A stretch of DNA of 64,000 nt, from the NCBI GenBank assembly GCA_040757715.1, contig JBFLWS010000007.1, positions 1 through 64,000 on the forward strand. Reading direction: 5' to 3'. This DNA is from CAIMFV01 sp040757715. Lineage in GTDB: Bacteria; Pseudomonadota; Alphaproteobacteria; Caulobacterales; Caulobacteraceae. This document shows, one piece after another, positions 8,812-19,546 of this stretch (positions are counted from its first letter, which is position 1; the number at the start of each line of letters is the position of its first letter). The position numbers and the translations under genes are program-made. The notes beneath the pieces are model-generated. The model worked only from the letters and a program-made list of their open reading frames with translations. It did no database searches and was not told the origin of the DNA.

Positions 8812-9936
8812 ATGACCAACATGATCGAGTGGGCGAAGTCGAATGCGCTTCCCCTGTGGTGGCGTGTAGGGGCTGATCACGTTTCAGGGGGTTATTTCGA
8901 ATCGATCGCCTTAGATGGACGCCCTACAGTGGCGCAGCGTCGCGCCCGCGTGCAGGCGCGACAAGTCTATGTCTACGCCACAGCGGTTCAGGTGGGTTGG
9001 TTCGCGGACTCGATAGAAGCAGTTGAGCACGGCCTCAGCTTTTTTCTCGGCCACTATCTGCGTGAGGACGGTCTGTTCCGAACGCGAGTGAATAGCGACG
9101 GAAGCGCGGCGGACAATAGTTGGACCCTTTATGATCAGGCCTTTGCACTCTTTTGCATGGCCCAAGCCGCCGGCATCGGCGAGCGGGTGGACCAATGCAG
9201 AACCACCGCGCTCGCGCTCTACGACAAGCTCTTCGAGATCGGTCGCGCGCAAGGCGGTGGCTTCCTCGAAACGAGCGGTGTCCCCTACCAATCCAATCCC
9301 CACATGCACCTCCTCGAGGCCAGTCTGGCGTGGGAGGAAGTCGATCCGGCCGGACCGTGGTCAGCGCTTGCAGACGAGATCATTGATCTTTGTCTGACGC
9401 GCTTCATTAACCGCGATGGCGCGCTTCGCGAGTTCTTTTCGCCCGGTTGGGAACAGGGTGAGGGCGTCGAAGGGCGAATTGTAGAGCCAGGCCATCAATT
9501 TGAATGGGCCTGGCTTCTCGCCCGCTGGGGACGGATGCGTTCGAGTGCGCGCGCGATTGAAGGCGCCAAACGACTTTACGAGATCGGCTCAGGTCCCGGC
9601 GTCGATCGAGATCGCGGCGTGGCGTTCAATCAAATGCTGGAGGACTACTCGATCCACGACCACGCTGCGCGCCTCTGGCCGCAGACCGAATGGATCAAGG
9701 CTAGCGCCATCCTGGCTGAAGGCGCGAACTCTGCCGCACAGCGGGAACATTACATCGGCGAGGCTCGTGCCGCAGCTCGAGGCCTTCAGCTTTATTTGGA
9801 GACGCCGGTCGTCGGTCTCTGGCGTGATAAATTGCAGGCGGACGGAACTTTCATCGACGAGCCTGCACCGGCGAGCTCGTTTTATCATATTCTCTGCGCC
9901 TTGGTGGATTCGGCAGAGCGTGGCATTCCATTATAG
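8812..9936 (+). CDS. AGE-family sugar epimerase/isomerase
   Basis: 374-residue protein of the N-acylglucosamine 2-epimerase (AGE) superfamily, an alpha/alpha six-barrel fold. Family blocks seen: GGYFESIALDGRP (about 25-37), QARQVYVYATA (about 49-59), LYDQAFALF, NPHMHLLEASLAW and EPGHQFEWAWLL, which supply the active-site His, Arg and Glu residues. In the family these enzymes act on N-acylglucosamine, mannose or mannose-6-phosphate; with manC nearby, supply of mannose sugars for GDP-mannose is a reasonable inference. The ATG at 8812 is preferred because GAAAAGG precedes it closely; the frame is open from 8749. The gene follows directly on the IS5 remnant. Confidence 0.82.
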   Translation: MTNMIEWAKSNALPLWWRVGADHVSGGYFESIALDGRPTVAQRRARVQARQVYVYATAVQVGWFADSIEAVEHGLSFFLGHYLREDGLFRTRVNSDGSAADNSWTLYDQAFALFCMAQAAGIGERVDQCRTTALALYDKLFEIGRAQGGGFLETSGVPYQSNPHMHLLEASLAWEEVDPAGPWSALADEIIDLCLTRFINRDGALREFFSPGWEQGEGVEGRIVEPGHQFEWAWLLARWGRMRSSARAIEGAKRLYEIGSGPGVDRDRGVAFNQMLEDYSIHDHAARLWPQTEWIKASAILAEGANSAAQREHYIGEARAAARGLQLYLETPVVGLWRDKLQADGTFIDEPAPASSFYHILCALVDSAERGIPL

Positions 9937-10004
9937 ATATTTCTTGCGGTTGTTGTTTGTATGAATGCGGCTAGATATAATTCAAGCGAATATGTTTCTG
10001 AAGA

Positions 10005-11291
10005 ATGCAGCTCGGTGGCGAGCATCAGGGGTCTATTTTGACGCGTATTTCATTCCAGAGGAAGCTTTGGAGAATGCTTCCATTTGAATTTCGACGGCTT
10101 TTTTTTCAATTATTCATTAAATATGTTGGAAAAATTCGCGAATATTCATGGCCCGCACCTGCGTCGCTCGCGCTCAAAGAGCCTGGACCACTGGTGGTCA
10201 CGGGATTCATGAGCGAAGTCCTAGGTGTCGGGCGGGCGGCTCAACTAACTGCTACCGCGCTGCGAAACCAATTTCCTAACATTGTGTCGCACGACTTGCG
10301 TCCTGCGTTTCGGCACTTGATCTCCGCCGATCTGACGCTTCCGGGCGGACCCGGCGGTGTCTGGGTTCTCAATGCAAATGCGCCAGAATGTCTGCTCGCG
10401 TTGCAAGCCCACCGCCCATCGAGTTGGCGCGACAGATACCGAATTGGCTATTGGGCGTGGGAAACGACTTTAGCTCCGGGAAATTGGACAAGCGCCGCCG
10501 ATTTTTTCCACGAGATTTGGACCCCGAGCCGCTTCTCGGCTGACGCCTTGGCTGCGACCTTCACCCTCGAACACAGAAGCGACCTGATCGCCAAACTTAA
10601 GGTGATGCCCCATCCGGCGTCCTCAGTTTCTCAATCGCCAGATCGAATGCAGTTCGGCCTTTCGGAAGATGCGGTCGTCACGCTCATAAGTTTTGACGGG
10701 CGATCATCATATACGCGGAAAAATCCTGAAGGCGCCTTGCGAGCTTGGCTTGAGGCTTTTCCTAGCATTGAAAGCGGTCGCCAGTTGGTGATCAAAGCGA
10801 TCGAAGAACAGTTCGACGCCGCTCATTGGCGGAGACTGGTTTCACTCGCCGAAGCTCGACCCGACGTCATCTTGATCGCGAGAGAGCTCGACAATGAGTC
10901 AATGGAGACCTTGATGGCCAGCATCGACATCGTGTTGTCGCTTGCACGAGCAGAGGGCTTTGGGCTCTCTCTGGCCGAAGCAATGGCCCATGGGAAGGTC
11001 GTGATCACGACAAACTATGCGGCTGCTCCCGAATACATGGACAATTCGTGCGCGGTGCTGGTCGAATGCGTTGAAGTGCCTGTGGTCGATCCGACGGGGG
11101 TTTACCAAACTGGTCGTTGGGCGGATCCCGATTTGAATAGTGCGGTAGAGGCGTTGAGACGGGTGCATGAGAATTCCGAATTGCGAGCCAAGCTCGGCGC
11201 GGCCGCGCGCGAACGAGTCAAACTTCTCAACCAGCCATGGTCTAAGGATAGCCTCGAACAAGCGGAATGGTTTAATCTAGTATCCACCTGA
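10005..11291 (+). CDS. Glycosyltransferase, GT4-like
   Basis: 428-residue cytoplasmic GT-B type glycosyltransferase. The C-terminal half has the retaining GT4 signature, an E-x7-E motif in AEGFGLSLAEAMAHGKVVI at about residues 319-337, followed by TNYAAAPEYMD. The N-terminal domain has GFMSEVLGVGRAAQLTA, as seen in glycosyltransferases of exopolysaccharide clusters. The leader before 10140 and the first 50 codons are strikingly AT-rich compared with the housekeeping genes, consistent with transfer. The start is uncertain: ATG at 10005, TTG at 10038 and ATG at 10074 are all possible. Substrate unknown; GDP-mannose from the neighbouring manC is plausible. Confidence 0.8.
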   Translation: MQLGGEHQGSILTRISFQRKLWRMLPFEFRRLFFQLFIKYVGKIREYSWPAPASLALKEPGPLVVTGFMSEVLGVGRAAQLTATALRNQFPNIVSHDLRPAFRHLISADLTLPGGPGGVWVLNANAPECLLALQAHRPSSWRDRYRIGYWAWETTLAPGNWTSAADFFHEIWTPSRFSADALAATFTLEHRSDLIAKLKVMPHPASSVSQSPDRMQFGLSEDAVVTLISFDGRSSYTRKNPEGALRAWLEAFPSIESGRQLVIKAIEEQFDAAHWRRLVSLAEARPDVILIARELDNESMETLMASIDIVLSLARAEGFGLSLAEAMAHGKVVITTNYAAAPEYMDNSCAVLVECVEVPVVDPTGVYQTGRWADPDLNSAVEALRRVHENSELRAKLGAAARERVKLLNQPWSKDSLEQAEWFNLVST

Positions 11292-11375
11292 AAATTGAGC
11301 AAAGATGCCAACGCGAGCCAAACGAGCTCAAAAATTCGATGAAACGATCACGAAGCTTTCTAAACTCACTTTGAA

Positions 11376-12401
11376 ATGAGGCCCGAAGCTCAAATGAGCC
11401 AAGAGCCCAACGTCCAATTGCCCATCGGGCAACTGCCGGTGACGATTGTCGTGGTCGCGTATAACTCCGGCGACTATTTGCAGGCTTGTGTCGATTCGCT
11501 CGCCGTCCAGACGTTTCCGGATTTTGAGGTCATTATCGCGGACAACGCATCCGAAGATGATTCCATCGATCGGCTGCGCCTACCCGACTCCCGGTTTCGC
11601 GTGCAGTACATGGGCGCCAACCTGGGTTTCGCCGCCGCCAATAACCGTGTCGCTTTGCGAAGCAGAGCCGCATATATCGCCCTATTGAACCCTGACGCCG
11701 TCGCGCAGCCGCAATGGCTCGCCGCCCTGGTCAAGGCGATGCGCATCAATCCTGGGGCGGCGTCAGTTGGCGGTGTACAGCGGCGTCTGCTCACACCTGA
11801 AGTCCTCGATGGCGCCGGTGATGTGTGGCACGTGGCCGGCGTCGTCTGGCGCGGGCTTGAGGGGCGAGCGCCAACTATTCCGCCGGGCGATGGTGAGATA
11901 TTCGGCGCATGTGGCGCCTCAGCTCTGTTTCGCCGACAGACGTTTTGCGATTTGGGTGGGTTTGACGAACGCTTCTTTTGTTATCTCGAAGATGTTGATC
12001 TCGCTTTCCGGTTACGTTTAGCGGGTCATAGCTCTATTCGAACCTCTGGCGCTGTCATTGATCATGCGGGATCGGGCATCACGGAACGCCACTCGACATT
12101 CAGCGTTTACCACGGTCATCGCAATCGCATCTGGACCTTCCTGAAGAACACCCCTGAGGAAATCTTCTGGTGGGCCTTGCCCTATCACCTAGCCTTCAAC
12201 GCCTATTACCTCTTCCGAGCCTGGCGGCGCGGGTTTCTGCCGCCGATGTTGCGCGCCTATCGCGCCGCGTGGGAGGGGCGAGGCCCGTTTCTGGAGGAGC
12301 GCCGGCGCAATCGGCCGCGTTTCGGCCCGACCCTGGGACTCCGTCACATGGCGATCAGCCCCTGGTCGCCATGGTTTCGGGAACTGCGGCCAAAGCGCTG
12401 A
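11376..12401 (+). CDS. Glycosyltransferase family 2 (rhamnosyltransferase-like)
   Basis: About 341 residues, GT-A fold inverting transferase. The nucleotide-sugar binding part is PVTIVVVAYNSGDYL (about 20-34), with ADNASEDDS about 20 residues later. The region ALLNPDAVAQPQWL holds the metal-binding Asp, and GGFDERFFCYLEDVDLAFRL holds the ED/Q-type acceptor motif. This arrangement is usual for the WcaA/RfbF-like group that adds rhamnose or related sugars in capsule and O-antigen. Start at 11376, or at 11394 six codons later. It is the last gene of the glycan block; ftsH follows after 133 bases. Confidence 0.86.
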   Translation: MRPEAQMSQEPNVQLPIGQLPVTIVVVAYNSGDYLQACVDSLAVQTFPDFEVIIADNASEDDSIDRLRLPDSRFRVQYMGANLGFAAANNRVALRSRAAYIALLNPDAVAQPQWLAALVKAMRINPGAASVGGVQRRLLTPEVLDGAGDVWHVAGVVWRGLEGRAPTIPPGDGEIFGACGASALFRRQTFCDLGGFDERFFCYLEDVDLAFRLRLAGHSSIRTSGAVIDHAGSGITERHSTFSVYHGHRNRIWTFLKNTPEEIFWWALPYHLAFNAYYLFRAWRRGFLPPMLRAYRAAWEGRGPFLEERRRNRPRFGPTLGLRHMAISPWSPWFRELRPKR

Positions 12402-12422
12402 TCTGCATGTGGGTGTGAAGGT

Positions 12423-12455
12423 CTTGTGGCGAAGCCGCGCCTCACACCCTATGTT
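12423..12455 (+). promoter_or_regulatory. Possible heat-shock (RpoH-type) promoter of ftsH
   Basis: CTTG at 12423-12426 and CCCTATGTT at 12447-12455 resemble the -35 (CTTG) and -10 (C-rich then TATNT) boxes of alphaproteobacterial RpoH promoters. The spacing is about one base longer than the common 17. ftsH is a known heat-shock gene in this group, which makes the match believable, but the sequence evidence alone is weak. Confidence 0.25.
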
Positions 12456-12534
12456 CACGCCTCGAAACCTATGACTTGGCGGCCGAGGGGGCGTAAACCC
12501 CGGCTGCAACGAATTTGAGCCCAAAGGCGACGGA

Positions 12535-14445
<1,911 letters not shown>

Positions 14446-14500
14446 GGACGCGCTTGTACGTATCCTTGCCGATTTAAAGTGAGGTTTTAGATTTGCAAGG

Positions 14501-15322
14501 ATGGCGCCTTACCCCTTGATGTCCCGCCCCCAGGTCTGGGGCATCGTCAATGTCACGCCGGACAGTTTCTCCGACGGCGGACGCTATGCGTCGCTTGAGG
14601 CGGCGCTGGAGCATGCCCGCCGGCTGATCGCCGAGGGGGCGGACGTGCTGGACATCGGCGGGGAGTCCACCCGCCCCGGCGCCGAGCCGGTGAGCCTGGA
14701 GGGCGAGCTTGCCCGGGTGATCCCGCTGATCGAGGCCCTGCGGCGGGAGACCTCGACGCCGATCTCCATCGACACGTTAAAGCCCGAGGCAGCCAGGGCG
14801 GCCATTGCGGCGGGGGCCTCGATCTGGAACGACGTGACTGCCCTGCGAGGCGCCGGAGACAGCCTCGCCACGGCGGCGACGCTGGGCTGCGAGGTGGTGC
14901 TCATGCATATGCAAGGCGAGCCGCGCACCATGCAGGCCGCGCCGCACTATGACGATGTGACCGCCGAGGTGATCAACTTCCTCATGGAGCGCGCCGACGC
15001 CGCGCTGGCCGCGGGGGTGGCGCGAGAGCGCATCTGGCTCGATCCGGGCATCGGTTTCGGCAAGAGTCTCGCCCACAACCTTACGCTTCTGCAGCGCCTG
15101 CCAGAGATCGTCGCCCTGGGCTTTCCGGTGCTGTTGGGCGCCAGCCGCAAGCGCTTTATCGCCGGCCTCGATCCGAGCGCCGCGAGCGCCGAGGACCGCC
15201 TGGGCGGATCCCTAGGCGCCGCATTGCGCGGGGCGGAGGCCGGATGCGCCGCGGTGCGCGTTCATGATGCGCTTGAGACGCGCCAGGCGCTCGAGGTGTG
15301 GGCGGCGATCCGCGACGCCTGA
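14501..15322 (+). CDS. folP: Dihydropteroate synthase
   Basis: 273-residue TIM-barrel enzyme of folate synthesis that joins p-aminobenzoate to 6-hydroxymethyl-7,8-dihydropterin diphosphate. Motifs: GIVNVTPDSFSDGG (about 13-26), DIGGESTRPGAEPV (the loop that shapes the sulfonamide site), SIDTLKP, LDPGIGFGKS and GASRKRF. ATG at 14501 (AAGG abuts it) or ATG at 14519 could be used; the second gives MSRPQVWGIVNV, closer to relatives. In related genomes ftsH-folP is often followed by glmM; here the next gene is a convergent epimerase, so that linkage is broken. Confidence 0.94.
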   Translation: MAPYPLMSRPQVWGIVNVTPDSFSDGGRYASLEAALEHARRLIAEGADVLDIGGESTRPGAEPVSLEGELARVIPLIEALRRETSTPISIDTLKPEAARAAIAAGASIWNDVTALRGAGDSLATAATLGCEVVLMHMQGEPRTMQAAPHYDDVTAEVINFLMERADAALAAGVARERIWLDPGIGFGKSLAHNLTLLQRLPEIVALGFPVLLGASRKRFIAGLDPSAASAEDRLGGSLGAALRGAEAGCAAVRVHDALETRQALEVWAAIRDA

Positions 15323-15325
15323 CGA

Positions 15326-16294
15326 TCAGAGCCCGTAGTAGGTCCGATACCATTCCACGAACCGCGGCAGGCCCTCTTCCAGCTTCACCTGGGGCTGATA
15401 GCCGGTCAGGGCCTGGAGCTTGGAGATGTCGGCATAGGTCTCGGTGACATCGCCCGGCTGCATGGGACGCATGATTTTCGTCGCCTCGCGGCCGAGCGCC
15501 GCTTCCAAAGTAGCGATCATGTCCATGAGCCCCACCGGCCGATTGTCGCCGATGTTGAGGATGCGGTTCTCAGGCTCCGCCGGCGGGCGATCCAGTGCGC
15601 CGACAATCCCATCGACGATGTCGTCGATATAGGTGAAGTCGCGGGCCATCTTGCCCTCGCCGAACACCTCGATGGGCTCGCCGGCGAGGATCTTCCGGGT
15701 GAAGCTGAAATAGGCCATGTCGGGCCGGCCCCAGGGCCCATAGACGGTGAAGAAGCGCAGGCCCGTCTGCTTCAGACCATAGAGCTTGGCGTAGCTGGTG
15801 GAGAGAAGCTCGTCCGCCCGCTTGGTGGCGGCGTAGAGCGACGCGGGCTGATCCACCGGGTCATCTTCGCGGAAGGCGCCGGAGTTGGGTCGATCGCCAT
15901 AGACCGAGCTCGAGGATGCATAGACCAGATGCTCGAAGCCTTCGGTGTGGCGGCAGGCTTCGAGCACCGAAAGGTGGCCATGCAGGTTGGCCCGCTCATA
16001 GGCGAAGGGGTTCTCCAGCGAGTAACGCACGCCGGCCTGGGCGGCGAGATGGACCAAGCGCTTGGCGCCCGTTTCCTTCACCAGGGCGGCGAAGTCGGTC
16101 GCCTCCGCCACGTCCAGCCGCACCAAGCGAAAGCCCACGTGGCCTTCGAGGGTGGCGACGCGGGCTTCCTTCAGCGCCGGATCATAGTAGCTGTTGAAGT
16201 TGTCGACCCCGACCACAGTCTTGTGGCGGGCTAGGAGGCGCTCGCACACCGCTCGCCCAATGAAGCCCGCCGCACCCGTGACAATGATCGCCAT
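15326..16294 (-). CDS. UDP-glucuronate 4-epimerase-like NAD-dependent epimerase
   Basis: 322-residue extended SDR. NAD-binding TGAAGFIGRAV lies at 6-16 and the catalytic Tyr154/Lys158 in LYAATKRADE. The blocks NFNSYYDPALKEAR and RFFTVYGPWGRPDMA are characteristic of UDP-glucuronic-acid 4-epimerases (LpsL/CapI type) that make UDP-galacturonate for LPS or capsule. It lies 17 bases downstream of the UDP-glucose dehydrogenase gene on the same strand, so the pair would convert UDP-glucose to UDP-glucuronate and then to UDP-galacturonate. It is convergent with folP, with only 3 bases between the stops. Confidence 0.88.
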   Translation of the reverse strand: MAIIVTGAAGFIGRAVCERLLARHKTVVGVDNFNSYYDPALKEARVATLEGHVGFRLVRLDVAEATDFAALVKETGAKRLVHLAAQAGVRYSLENPFAYERANLHGHLSVLEACRHTEGFEHLVYASSSSVYGDRPNSGAFREDDPVDQPASLYAATKRADELLSTSYAKLYGLKQTGLRFFTVYGPWGRPDMAYFSFTRKILAGEPIEVFGEGKMARDFTYIDDIVDGIVGALDRPPAEPENRILNIGDNRPVGLMDMIATLEAALGREATKIMRPMQPGDVTETYADISKLQALTGYQPQVKLEEGLPRFVEWYRTYYGL

Positions 16295-16311
16295 CTTGTC
16301 TCCGATGTGGA

Positions 16312-17637
16312 TCAGGCCTGCGGCCGCCCGATGCTGGAATAGGTGAAGCCGCGGGCGCGCAGCTCGTCGGCCTTATAGACGTTGCGCAGATCGACCACGA
16401 TGGGGGTCTTCAAACTCGCCTTCACCCGATCGAGGTCAAGGGCGCGAAACTGGTCCCACTCTGTGACAATGACCATGGCGTCGGCGCCTTCGATGGCTTC
16501 GTACGGCCCGGCGCGATAGTCGACCCCGTTCAGCAACTTCTTTGCTTCGTCCATGCCTTCCGGATCGTAGGCTTGCACCTTGGCGCCCATGGCCTGCAGA
16601 GCCGGCACGATGTCAAGGGCAGGGGCGTCGCGCATGTCGTCGGTGTTCGGCTTGAAGGTGAGGCCGAGCACGCCCACCGTCTTGCCGGTGAGGCAGCCGT
16701 TAGCGCCATCGGCGCCCAAGGCCGCCGCCACTCGCCGGGCCATGGCTTTCTTGCGCGCGTCATTCACCTCCACGGTGGTCTCCACCAGCCGGATCGGCGA
16801 GCCGGCGTCGGCGGCCGTGCGCACCAGGGCGAGCGTATCCTTGGGGAAGCAGGAGCCGCCATAGCCCGGTCCCGCATGCAGGAACTTGCCGCCGATGCGG
16901 TTGTCGAGGCCGATGCCGCGCGCCACCTGCTGCACGTCTGCGCCCAGGGCTTCGCAAAGGTCCGCCACCTCGTTGATGTAGGTGATCTTCAGGGCCAGGA
17001 AGGCGTTGGCGGCGTACTTGATCAGCTCCGAGGTGCGACGGCCGGTGAACAGGATCGGCGTCTCGTTCAGGTTCAGCGGGCGGTAGAGGGCGCGCATCAC
17101 CTCGCGGGCGCGCTCATCGTCAGTTCCCACCACCACCCGGTCCGGACGCTTGAAGTCGCTGATGGCGGCGCCTTCGCGCAGGAATTCGGGATTGGAGACC
17201 ACGGCGACATCAGCGTCGGGGCGCGTACGGCGGATAATCGTCTCGATTTCATCGCCCGTGCCCACCGGCACGGTGGACTTGGTCACCACCACGGTGAAAC
17301 CGTCCACCAGGCCCGCGATCTCTTCGGCTGCAGCGTAAACATAGGAAAGGTCGGCGTGGCCGTCGCCGCGGCGCGACGGCGTGCCCACGGCGATGAACAC
17401 CGCGTCCGCCGCTCGCACCGCCTCGGCGGCGTCGGTGGTGAAGAACAGCCGCTCCTGGCGGACATTGCTGGCCACCAGCTGATCAAGACCCGGCTCGAAG
17501 ATCGGAATCTCGCCCTGCTTCAGCCGCTCAATCTTGCCGGCGTCCTTGTCAATGCAGGTGACCACATGGCCGAAGTCAGCGAAACAGGCGCCAGAGACGA
17601 GGCCTACATAACCCGTCCCGATCATCGCCACGCGCAT
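16312..17637 (-). CDS. ugd: UDP-glucose 6-dehydrogenase
   Basis: 441-residue NAD-dependent enzyme oxidising UDP-glucose to UDP-glucuronate in two steps. N-terminal Rossmann motif MIGTGYVGLVSGACFADFG, catalytic Lys207 (ELIKYAANAFLALK) and nucleophile Cys263 (GYGGSCFPKDT). A C-terminal UDP-binding domain with GLTFKPNTDDMRDAPAL follows. Length and motifs are standard for the RkpK/TuaD type. It is translationally spaced by 17 bases from the UDP-glucuronate epimerase downstream. The MFS transporter gene upstream is also on the minus strand but is separated by a strong hairpin. Confidence 0.95.
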   Translation of the reverse strand: MRVAMIGTGYVGLVSGACFADFGHVVTCIDKDAGKIERLKQGEIPIFEPGLDQLVASNVRQERLFFTTDAAEAVRAADAVFIAVGTPSRRGDGHADLSYVYAAAEEIAGLVDGFTVVVTKSTVPVGTGDEIETIIRRTRPDADVAVVSNPEFLREGAAISDFKRPDRVVVGTDDERAREVMRALYRPLNLNETPILFTGRRTSELIKYAANAFLALKITYINEVADLCEALGADVQQVARGIGLDNRIGGKFLHAGPGYGGSCFPKDTLALVRTAADAGSPIRLVETTVEVNDARKKAMARRVAAALGADGANGCLTGKTVGVLGLTFKPNTDDMRDAPALDIVPALQAMGAKVQAYDPEGMDEAKKLLNGVDYRAGPYEAIEGADAMVIVTEWDQFRALDLDRVKASLKTPIVVDLRNVYKADELRARGFTYSSIGRPQA

Positions 17638-17678
17638 CTGTCACCCCTCGCCCAGCCGGGCGTCGTTACGGCCTCGCC

Positions 17679-17702
17679 GCCGCCGGTAGCTCAGCCGGCG
17701 GC
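17679..17702 (-). terminator. GC-rich hairpin after the MHS transporter gene
   Basis: Perfect 8-bp inverted repeat, GCCGCCGG (17679-17686) and CCGGCGGC (17695-17702), with an 8-base loop. It starts five bases beyond the transporter stop on the minus strand. There is no T-tract after it, so it may be a Rho-aided terminator or an mRNA-end stabiliser rather than an intrinsic terminator. The loop sequence mimics a tRNA D-arm, but no tRNA is present. Confidence 0.45.
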
Positions 17703-17707
17703 TCCCG

Positions 17708-19381
17708 TCAAACGTGGAGATCGCGGCCCTTGGTTTCGGGCAGGAACAACAGGAAACAGACGAGACTGAGGCAGCCTATAACCACGGGGTACCAGAGGCC
17801 GAAATAGATGTCCCCGCTGGACACCACCATGGCGTAGGCCGTGGCCGGCAGGAAGCCGCCCACCCAGCCGGTGCCGATGTGATAGGGCAAGGAGAGGGCG
17901 GTGTAGCGAATGCGCGCGGGGAAGAGCTCCACCAGGGCCGCCGCCTGCGGACCGTAGAGCGCCGTCGCGCCGAGCGTGAAGAGGGCGAGGACGGCCAGAA
18001 CGCCGAGCTTATCGGTCTTTTGCGGCGGGGCTTTTTCCGGATAGCCGGCGGCCTTCAGCGCCACCTTCAGTCGGGTGGTTACGTCCGCCTTGGCCGCCTT
18101 CAGGGCCGGGCCAGAAAGACCGCGTGCGTCGACGGAGTTCACCACGGCGCCGCCGACCTTCACGGTGGTCAGGGCGCCCGCGGGCGCAGCGGCGTTGGTG
18201 TAGGAAACACCGGCGCCGGAAAGAAAGCTCTTAGCGATGTCGCAGTCGCTCTTGAACTCCGTCTTGCCGATGGGGTCGAATTGGAAGGAGCACCGCGCCG
18301 GATCGGCATAGACCACCACAGGGGCGCGGGCGATAGCGGCGGCCAGTTCAGGGTTGGCCGCCTGAGTGATCTGGTGGAAGCCGGGGATGAGGGCGAGGGT
18401 CACCAGGGCCACGCCCGAGCCCATCACCAACCGACGACCCAGCTTGTCCGACAGCCAGCCGAAGAAGACGTAGAGCGGCGCTGAGATCACTGTCATGGAG
18501 ATCATGATCTCGTTGACGATGGTGGGCTCCACCTTCAACACCCGCTCGATGAAGAACTGGGCGTAGAAGAAGGCGCAGTACCAGATCGCGCCCTGGGCGA
18601 TCATCATCGAGCCAAGGGCGGTGAGCACGAGCTTCAAATGGCGCCATTGGAAAAAAGCCTCCACGTAAGGCTTTTCCGAGCGCGCGCCATCGGCATGCAT
18701 GCGTTTGAACACGGGGCTCTCGTTCAGCATCAGGCGAATGCCGATGGAGATGGCCAGCAGGACGGCTGACAGCAGGAACGGGACGCGCCAGCCCCAGGCA
18801 TTGAAGGCCGGCTCGCCCATGATGGTGCGGGTGGCGAGCACCACCACCAGCGCGCCGCCGAGACCAAAGGCCGCCGAGGCGCCGAGCCAGCTCGTCAGGT
18901 AGCCACGGCGCTTGGGCGTGGTGTGTTCGGCGATGTAGATCGCCGCGCCGCCCCACTCGCCGCCAAGGGCGAGGCCCTGGGACAGGCGCAACAGCACAAA
19001 AGCGATCGGGGCGATGATTCCAGCCTGCTGATAGGAGGGGAGAAGGCCGATGGCGAAGGTGGCCAGACCCATCAGGCTGATGGTGATGAGGAAGGTGCCC
19101 TTGCGCCCGGCGCGGTCGCCGATACGGCCAAACAGCAAGGCCCCCACCGGCCGGAAGGCGAAGCCTACGGCGAAGGTGCAAAGGGCGAAGGCGTAGCTCG
19201 CGGTTTCGCTGAGCCCTGAGGCGAAGGTCTTGGCGATGATCCCCGCCAAGGGCACGAAGACAAAGAAGTCGTACCACTCGAACGCGGTGCCCGCGGCCGA
19301 GGCGGTCACCACCAGCCACATCTTCTGCGGCTCCGGCTCCAGATCGCCTGGCGCGATCGCTGGGACTTCCCCTGCGCTCAT
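17708..19381 (-). CDS. MFS transporter, metabolite:H+ symporter (MHS) family
   Basis: About 557 residues, inner-membrane proton symporter related to ProP/KgtP-type carriers of osmolytes or organic acids. Near the N-terminus come TAFEWYDFFVFVPLAGIIAK (first helix) and, between helices 2 and 3, GRIGDRAGRKG, the MFS signature. LALGGEWGGAAIYIAEH is typical of the MHS family. A soluble stretch of about 120 residues interrupts the C-terminal half (from about IARAPVVVYADPARCSF to the EKAPPQKT region), making the protein longer than the usual 430-450. Start chosen as ATG at 19381 (or 19384), which has GGGGGGA at good spacing; the frame is open to 19483. Substrate not deducible. Confidence 0.87.
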   Translation of the reverse strand: MSAGEVPAIAPGDLEPEPQKMWLVVTASAAGTAFEWYDFFVFVPLAGIIAKTFASGLSETASYAFALCTFAVGFAFRPVGALLFGRIGDRAGRKGTFLITISLMGLATFAIGLLPSYQQAGIIAPIAFVLLRLSQGLALGGEWGGAAIYIAEHTTPKRRGYLTSWLGASAAFGLGGALVVVLATRTIMGEPAFNAWGWRVPFLLSAVLLAISIGIRLMLNESPVFKRMHADGARSEKPYVEAFFQWRHLKLVLTALGSMMIAQGAIWYCAFFYAQFFIERVLKVEPTIVNEIMISMTVISAPLYVFFGWLSDKLGRRLVMGSGVALVTLALIPGFHQITQAANPELAAAIARAPVVVYADPARCSFQFDPIGKTEFKSDCDIAKSFLSGAGVSYTNAAAPAGALTTVKVGGAVVNSVDARGLSGPALKAAKADVTTRLKVALKAAGYPEKAPPQKTDKLGVLAVLALFTLGATALYGPQAAALVELFPARIRYTALSLPYHIGTGWVGGFLPATAYAMVVSSGDIYFGLWYPVVIGCLSLVCFLLFLPETKGRDLHV

Positions 19382-19546
19382 CATTCCCCCCAAGGATTGT
19401 ACTTTCGCATCAAGTAACATTGCGACGCGTCGTCGAATAGGCGCCCGCGCGTAGGACTTGCGCCACAAGCTTGTGGACGCCAAGGGCGCTCCTGTATCCT
19501 CCGTCTCGAACCCGGGGCGACGCCCCTTCGCTCAACGGAGAGTCCC

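Noticed and set aside
17679..17702. tRNA-like D-arm sequence GGTAGCTCAG
   Set aside because: It is only the stem and loop of a hairpin; there is no anticodon arm, T-arm or acceptor stem around it.
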